Below are positions 57,898 through 64,000 of a DNA stretch of 64,000 nt, piece by piece. The stretch lies in NCBI GenBank assembly GCA_036971475.1, contig JBAIZL010000003.1:56298842-56362841 (forward strand), read 5' to 3'. The DNA comes from Prosapia bicincta (lineage: Eukaryota; Arthropoda; Insecta; Hemiptera; Cercopidae). Numbering within the stretch: position 1 is the stretch's first letter; each line of letters begins with the position of its first letter. A model generated the notes under the pieces. The model was not told where the DNA came from. It saw only the letters and a program-made list of their open reading frames with translations, and ran no database searches. Position numbers and translations under genes: made by a program.

Positions 57898-58389
57898 AGG
57901 GATACTAACCGCATGTGCATGTGAGATAGAGGTAGCTCGCTAGAGGAGGGCTGGGCGGGTTTTGGGGGCGCAGAAGAGTTTTGAAATAAAGAATTATGTT
58001 CGCCTCTATAAAACCCTTTTACAGGTTTATGTTCACTATGCTGTATATCATTAAAGTAACTTATAGGCTACATTACCATATTAATTGAATAACCCTTTGA
58101 AAATAACAATATTTCTCTTTTACGAAAAGTATTCATTAAGATTTTACTATGGAATTGTCTATTTACTCCCTTCTTTTCATGTTTACTCAAAGACTATAAA
58201 GGATATATTTAGAATGACAACCGAGAATAAAAATACAAGATTTCTTCTTTAGTTTCGTACAAGAAACATCTTGTGGGGTTGAATATTTCCAGAGATGTGA
58301 CTGTTTGTAAATAAAAACCTTGCATTCGTCAATTCTGGAAATGTTAATTCAGGCTATGGTCTACATAGACTAAATCAGACACACTAGAC

Positions 58390-59165
58390 ATAGACAAAGA
58401 CTGCTTGAGACCACGTTCCAACCAAACGACCAACCAGCTGATGCAGCCGTTACAGCTAAAGTAGATTTAGAAACAGCACAGTTTGCCTACTGCCCTACAT
58501 TAGAGCCAAACACTGACACTACAATCACAGAGATAAAGTGGGCAATCTCACAAACAAACTCCAGGAAAGCTCCTGGACCAGACACGATCACCAACACAAC
58601 GCTGAAAATACTCACGGAGAAAGCGATCATTTATCTGTCAAACATCTACAATGCTATACTCCAGGCACAGCACTTGGAAGGAGGCCAAAATCTTGGTCTT
58701 CCCCAAACCGGGAAAAAAACTCAGCATGTTGAATACGATGGGCAAGGTATTTGAAAAAATATTGCTCAAATGTATCTACAGGAATATCCACACACACAAC
58801 ATACTGAAGCCAGAGTAACTTGGCCAAGCATCAGCTGATGAGAGTTGTGGAGCATGCAACTATGGGTTTCAACAATTACTACTCGACTAGGGAAGTCTTC
58901 CTGGGCATTGAAAAGGATTTTGACCGGGTCTAGCACAACAAACTGTTAGAGAAACTACAATACTATGGCTCATACACCTAGTTAGCTCATACCGCAAGTT
59001 TATTGTTGATGTAGACCAAGCTCAATCTACACTACAGACTATACGGGCCGGAGTCCCTCAGGGCTCAATTATTCGGCCCGTATTGTTCAACATCTACATC
59101 AACGACATACCGACAACAGTCAACACACAAGTGGCCATATTTGCAGATGACCACCTCACAGTACT
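58390..59165 (+). pseudogene. Jockey-type non-LTR retrotransposon RT relic
   Basis: Plus-strand broken frames give SRKAPGPDTITNTTLK (RT block 1), a WKEAKILVFPKPGKK-like stretch and GKVFEKILLK (block 2), then AGVPQGSIIRPVLFNIYIND (the GVPQGS box) and VAIFADDHLT (the catalytic FADD). This order and wording are those of Jockey-clade reverse transcriptases. Stops and small deletions are frequent, and the endonuclease part is missing upstream. At its FADD box the ORF merges into the 133-bp tandem array, and coding sense resumes after the array. Confidence 0.85.
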
Positions 59166-60462
59166 AAAATCATGGCTGAGCTACTAAGAGAGTTAGGGTG
59201 AACGTGGCCAAGTACCAGGCTCTGCTTCTCTCCAAACATAGGACACACAAACTCAACACACAAGTGGCCATATTTTCAGATGATCACCTCACAGTACTAA
59301 AATCATGGCTGAGCTACTAAGAGAGTTAGGGTGAACGTGGCCAAGTACCAGGCTCTGCTTCTCTCCAAACATAGGACACACAAACTCAACACACAAGTGG
59401 CCATATTTGCAGATGATCACCTCACAGTACTAAAATCATGGCTGAGCTACTAAGAGAGTTAGGGTGAACGTGGCCAAGTACCAGGCTCTGCTTCTCTCCA
59501 AACATAGGACACACAAACTCAACACACAAGTGGCCATATTTGCAGATGATCACCTCACAGTACTAAAATCATGGCTGAGCTACTAAGAGAGTTAGGGTGA
59601 ACGTGGCCAAGTACCAGGCTCTGCTTCTCTCCAAACATAGGACACACAAACTCAACACACAAGTGGCCATATTTGCAGATGATCACCTCACAGTACTAAA
59701 ATCATGGCTGAGCTACTAAGAGAGTTAGGGTGAACGTGGCCAAGTACCAGGCTCTGCTTCTCTCCAAACATAGGACACACAAACTCAACACACAAGTGGC
59801 CATATTTGCAGATGATCACCTCACAGTACTAAAATCATGGCTGAGCTACTAAGAGAGTTAGGGTGAACGTGGCCAAGTACCAGGCTCTGCTTCTCTCCAA
59901 ACATAGGACACACAAACTCAACACACAAGTGGCCATATTTGCAGATGATCACCTCACAGTACTAAAATCATGGCTGAGCTACTAAGAGAGTTAGGGTGAA
60001 CGTGGCCAAGTACCAGGCTCTGCTTCTCTCCAAACATAGGACACACAAACTCAACACACAAGTGGCCATATTTGCAGATGACCACCTCACAGTACTAAAA
60101 TCATGGCTGAGCTACTAAGAGAGTTAGGGTGAACGTGGCCAAGTACCAGGCTCTGCTTCTCTCCAAACATAGGACACACAAACTCAACACACAAGTGGCC
60201 ATATTTGCAGATGATCACCTCACAGTACTAAAATCATGGCTGAGCTACTAAGAGAGTTAGGGTGAACGTGGCCAAGTACCAGGCTCTGCTTCTCTCCAAA
60301 CATAGGACACACAAACTCAACACACAAGTGGCCATATTTGCAGATGACCACCTCACAGTACTAAAATCATGGCTGAGCTACTCAGAGAGTTAAAGTGAAC
60401 GTGGCCAAGTACCAGGCTCTGCTTCTCTCCAAACATAGGACACACAAACTCAACACACCTAA
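59131..60462 (+). repeat. 133-bp tandem array derived from the RT catalytic region (~10 copies)
   Basis: GTGGCCATATTT recurs at 59131, 59264, 59397 and onward every 133 bp to about 60328, with near-identical units. Each unit encodes VAIFADDHLTVLKSWLSY and then, after a gap, VAKYQALLLSKHRTHKLNT, which are adjacent blocks of the same Jockey RT. The two unit edges share a CAACACACAAGTGG word, a likely seed for the first duplication. Confidence 0.93.
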
Positions 60463-60535
60463 ACTCAGTACACAAGCCACCTAAACAAATAATCTGCAAA
60501 GGAATTGCAGGGGCAAAGCTTCAAGTGTGGTATTA
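60395..60535 (+). pseudogene. Continuation of the Jockey RT after the array
   Basis: Reads VNVAKYQALLLSKHRTHK, then LNTPKLSTQAT, then frame breaks. It continues the RT domain past the FADD box, showing that the array lies inside one element. Confidence 0.6.
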
Positions 60536-60574
60536 AAGACATATTTTAATTCTTGAATTTTGTAGTATTCATTA

Positions 60575-60665
60575 GACACTGATGAAGACTGGCATACAGC
60601 GATCGAAAACGTTCTGCCTTAGTAAGTTTTAACAAATTTACTAAATTCAAAGTTCGGATAGTCAT
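60575..60665 (+). repeat. Penelope-like terminal repeat, copy 1 (inverted partner 61362-61455)
   Basis: About 90 bp with GCGATCGAAAACGTTCTG and TTTACTAAATT matches the reverse complement of 61362-61455. The CACTGATGAAGACTGG...CGAAAACG layout is typical of terminal repeats of Penelope-like elements. Confidence 0.7.
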
Positions 60666-60869
60666 TAACTATTATTTAAGTGATTAAAATATATTTCAAG
60701 GTGTCTTTAGGTAAGAAGATATTAAAGTTAGCTAGAATGCAAATGGAGGGGAAAATAATGAAAAAATAGAAAATTATCAATGCTAACAATGTGTGACGAC
60801 TTAATGGCAAAAAACCTCTTGCTTCGATAATATAATAACAGACACATCTGCAAATAGTATAAAACTTAC

Positions 60870-60967
60870 CGTTAATGATAAATTTTGGTCATTTATAAAA
60901 TATGATTTTCCGGTTCCAGAAGTTGTCGCATGTTTTCCTTTCAGAAGCCTGTTCCCGACGTCTTCAT
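60870..60967 (-). CDS. Candidate exon (minus strand) with a P-loop-like word
   Basis: On the minus strand GGTTACAG precedes position 60967 and GTAAGT follows position 60870, bounding 98 bp. In phase (two leading bases) it reads EDVGNRLLKGKHATTSGTGK, then SYFINDQNLSLT, without a stop. SGTGKS resembles a Walker A word, which may be coincidence. It lies between the two inverted Penelope-type repeats. No neighbour exon was found. Confidence 0.22.
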
Positions 60968-61361
60968 CTGTAACCAGGAAAGTGTGTTTATATTTTCAAT
61001 CATATTGTTATTTATAAAAGAACATTCTCAAACATTGCAATAATAGTAAAGATGTGTTTCTATTCTACGAGAAACTACCAGGATTTTAACTTAATTAAAA
61101 ACATTATTTTGGGTAAAACACAAATTTTATATTAGGCTACATTATTTCAGCAATACAAACCTAGGACTGACCCTAAACGCCTTATATAATGAGAAATTAT
61201 AGACCACCATAAACTTCAAAAGTTAGAAACAAAAAAAAAGAAAGCGAATAAATAATAACAAAAAACAAAATGTTCCACCTTAAAAAATTCCAAGGAAATT
61301 CTCTTTCTATTTTGCCACTTAATACTGTAATTTTTAATTAAACACTTTAACATTGGTTTAT

Positions 61362-62090
61362 CACCATCCGAACTTTAAATTTAGTAAATTTGTTAAAACT
61401 TACTGAGACAGAACGTTTTCGATCGCTATGTGGGGATGTTCATCTGTGTCTTTTGCTTGGAGATGTTGGGTAAAGCGGTGACGGTTTTAAAGGTAGGTTT
61501 TCGATAGTATCAAAAAGTATGTGTGATTTGTATTGTGTATGTTCGTTTAATATGTTTATACTTTGTGTTTTTGTGCGTCTGTAAATTTCATATTGTTCTA
61601 GTGTGTTGAGATGTGGTCCTTTTTTGTTGATGTGTAGGATTTCTATGTTATGGTAAATGTCTGTGTATTTGTGTCTTTCTTCAATGTGATTGTAAAATGC
61701 TGAGTTGGTGTTCTGTTTGTGTTCCTCAACTCCTTGTTTAAAGCTGCGACCTGTTTTGAAAAATAAAAAATTTGTTACATTCGTCGCAGTTCAGTTTATA
61801 TACGCCTGGTGCTTGTAGTTTATCTTTGTTGTTGGTGTCGTGTTGTAACTTGTTATTAGTTTTGTATGCTATTTTCTATCCTGTTTTTTGAAATTGCGGG
61901 CTATTTTGTTTGTTGTTTTGTTTATGTATGGTAATGCGCTGTATTTTTTCCCTGTCTGTAGTGTTAATTTTTGTGTTTTTTGTATTTTGTACCATAGTTT
62001 GTATATTACTTTGGTGTTGTATCCATTTGTGTATGCTAAATATTTAATGGTGCCTCGTTCTTTGTTTATTTTTCTGTGGTCATTTTAACT
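61362..62090 (-). pseudogene. Penelope-like element: C-terminal GIY-YIG part, minus strand
   Basis: From 62085 down, frames give ERGTIKYLAYTNGYNTK, LPYINKTTNKIARNFKKQD (linker after the RT), GVYKLNCDECNKF, KTGRSFKQGVEEHKQNTNSA and later LEQYEIYRRTKTQSINILNE. This matches the C-terminal GIY-YIG endonuclease of Penelope-like elements, with the Cys-containing lead-in and the TGRSF box kept; the expected YIG triad is degenerate (LFF). Few breaks are seen, so it is younger than the 49-kb relic. It ends in the terminal repeat at 61362-61455. Confidence 0.75.
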
Positions 62091-62103
62091 TCTTTAAGTA
62101 ATA

Positions 62104-62300
62104 ACAAACATGTAGGACACCAACACACCCGTATCCGAAACTCTCAACATCCTAGAGACCCAATTAATACGGAACAACATACCTAAAATCTCAGTTACCA
62201 AAATCCTCCAAACCATCGCCAAACCAAACAATTTAACCCTCAACTCAAAATTCTATTCATAACCAAATAGCCTACCCATGGGAAGTCCTATCAGTTTAAT
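62104..62300 (+). pseudogene. Penelope-like RT fragment, plus strand
   Basis: Plus-strand frame TNTPVSETLNILETQLIRNN, then IPKISVTKILQTI, then, after a stop, SLPMGSPIS, the GLPMGSP-type RT box. It lies back to back with the minus-strand GIY-YIG fragment, so the element has been rearranged or two copies are joined. Confidence 0.65.
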
Positions 62301-62562
62301 CTGTATAACTAATGTTAAAGTGATTATTGAACGTAATGGACAATAATTCAAGAGATTGTGATATATATATATATATATACATATTTATATTAATTGTAAT
62401 TATAAAATAGAAAGTAATAAAAATAAAATATTTCTTTGTTGACCTCAGTAGGAATTAGCCAATATATTTTCTCTATTACTTGTTTTATTTTGCAGAACAA
62501 GAAATCAATTGTTTTAAAGCAATTGGTTTACTCTCTGGTGTACTTTCCGTCAACCACTGTTT

Positions 62563-63010
62563 TAGTGTATTTTAGCTGATCTTATGAAGTGATGGTTTTA
62601 ATCCATTCATAATACACACTGACTTACAATTATAAAATTTATCGATTCAAAATCGTTTCGAAGCCAATGCCGTTATAATCCCTTCGATTGCATCAGTGTG
62701 TAATAGTTATAACTCACAAATGATGTCATTAGCAACGAAAATTAATAAATTATTACTCGCGATTCAATGTGGATTATCAATAATTATAAGAGAAATATAA
62801 GATATAAAAGCGTAAAAATACATCCATATCTTTAACTAAACAGTTTGTTCCAACCCGAGTAAAAAAATAATCAAAGAAAACCAGATTAATTTCCAGCAAT
62901 TTTTAATTTTTTAGAAAATATTTTCAGAATGGGTAATACACAACACCACAAACATTTTACACGGTTAATCTGGCTCTGCTATTTAGGTTAGAGTGACCTT
63001 GAAATAATAT
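62563..63010 (+). repeat. Dispersed repeat R1, copy b
   Basis: Matches 48393-48752 and is followed at once by R2 copy b, which is probably the ancestral arrangement. Confidence 0.85.
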
Positions 63011-63013
63011 TTT

Positions 63014-63320
63014 TTTTGTTTTATATCTAATCACATAGTTTTAGGAATGTGTTTATTTTTCCTAATTTTTGTAAACTTGTTTAATCAGAATTTGTAGGAA
63101 ATGTCCTACACTAGTGTAAAATAGTTCTTTTGACAATAAATGGTCCTTGAAAACCAAATGTTTTTGTAACATAAAGAATTTTATGCCTTTCCAGATTCTC
63201 TAAAAACATACTAGCTAAACTTCATACTTAATGCAATCATAGCCAATTATTACTTCACCATTACACACACATTTAATCTATAAAAGTAGCAAATTTAACA
63301 ACAAATGTAACAATTTTACA
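63014..63320 (+). repeat. Dispersed repeat R2, copy b
   Basis: Matches 51268-51590. It is followed within ~45 bp by the long TG microsatellite. Confidence 0.85.
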
Positions 63321-63361
63321 CTGTGCAAAACATTTTAACTTTATAGTTTTTTATATATGTT

Positions 63362-63453
63362 ATGTTTTTGGGTGTGATTGTGTGTTTGTGTGAGTTTGTG
63401 TGTAAGTGGGTGTGTGTGTGTGTGTGTGTGTGTGAGTTTGTGTGTAAGTGGGT

Positions 63454-63505
<52 letters not shown>

Positions 63506-63958
63506 ATTTGTTTGTGTGTGTGTGTGTGTGTGTGTTTGGGTGCGTGCGTGTGTGTGTGTGTGTGTATGTGTGTGTGTGTGTGTGTGTGTGTTTGTGTGTG
63601 AGAGTTTGTGTTTATATGGGTTTGTGTGTGTGTGTGTGTGTGCGTGCTGGTGTGTGTGTTTGTGTGTGTTTGTGTGCGTGTGTGTGGGTGTGTGTGTGTG
63701 TGTGCTGGGTTGTGTGTTTGGATGTGTTTGTGTGTATGTGGGTGTGTGTGTGTGTGTGCGTGCTGGTGTGTGTGTTTGTGTGTGTTTGTGTGCGTGTGTG
63801 TGGGTATGTGTGTGTGTGTGTGCTGGGTTGTGTGTTTGGATGTGTTTGTGTGTATGTGGGTGTGTGTGTGTGAATGTTTGTGTGTTTGGGTGTGTGTGTG
63901 TGCGCGCGCGCACGCGCGCGTGTGTGTGTGTGAGAGAGAGAGATAGAGAGAAAGAGAT
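63362..63958 (+). repeat. Long interrupted (TG)n microsatellite with (GA)n end
   Basis: About 550 bp of TG dinucleotides with interruptions (TGTTTG, GGGTG, GTGCTGG), a CGCGCGCACGCGCGCG segment near 63902-63919 and an AGAGAGA run to 63958. A ~125-bp segment with GTGTGCTGGGTTGTGTGTTT is duplicated internally (near 63700 and 63820). All apparent ORFs here are low-complexity artefacts. Confidence 0.95.
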
Positions 63959-64000
63959 TAAGAGAGTAGAGGAATGGAGGATGAGAATTCATATCAGTGC

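Noticed and set aside
61888..62088. 66-codon plus-strand frame
   Set aside because: Antisense shadow of the Penelope-like linker region read on the minus strand.
63341..63992. Cys-Val and His-Thr repeat proteins in the TG tract
   Set aside because: Pure dinucleotide-repeat translation.

Overview
This window looks like AT-rich, repeat-dominated animal nuclear DNA, most likely from an arthropod and possibly a hemipteran insect. The evidence is the transposon mix: a Ty3/gypsy retrovirus-like element with a baculovirus-F-type envelope, Penelope-like elements, a Jockey-type RT, an RTE-type tail, a hAT-like element and a mariner-like transposase relic. There are no bacterial operons, rRNA operons or CRISPR. 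The species call is inference. No complete host gene was found; only three possible isolated exons are offered, at low confidence.

Layout. 1-520: nothing recognised. 521-10104: a 9.6-kb env-bearing LTR retrotransposon with 612-bp LTRs that differ at one base, a TACA target duplication, a tRNA-Leu-type primer site, three small ORFs before gag, gag, and broken pol and env. 10.3-17.1 kb: two fields of a 23-bp degenerate repeat, one matured into a 114-bp higher-order array, each preceded by a copy of the same ~390-bp block. Between them lie an RTE-like tail and a decayed minus-strand transposon-type coding relic. 17.1-34.9 kb: one 17.8-kb satellite array with a ~284-bp monomer, an embedded 111-bp deletion derivative and an internal ~4-5-kb duplication.

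34.9-35.5 kb: a short ~180-bp tandem repeat. 35.97-37.36 kb: a hAT-like element with inverted ends that contains a GC-rich, broken non-transposase gene (minus strand) and a 3'-truncated 5S rRNA copy flanked by perfect 13-bp direct repeats. 37.76-38.06 kb: three tandem hairpins. 38.08-38.2 kb: a 53-bp repeat. 38.7-42.3 kb: a 97-bp array. 43.0-45.3 kb: a 154-bp array with alternating monomer types.

45.3-63.3 kb: AT-rich DNA carrying several pairs of dispersed repeats, two Penelope-like relics, a mariner-like relic, and a Jockey-like RT relic in which a 133-bp segment containing the FADD catalytic box has become a ten-copy tandem array. 63.36-63.96 kb: a ~600-bp TG-rich microsatellite.

How the parts fit. 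The LTR element is the only unit resembling a working genetic programme. Its LTR supplies the promoter and probably a splice donor with a start codon for env; the genomic RNA would be translated into Gag and, by -1 frameshift, Pol. The rest of the window reads as heterochromatin-like DNA in which satellites arise from transposon pieces or simple seeds, spread by unequal exchange and are interrupted by mobile elements.
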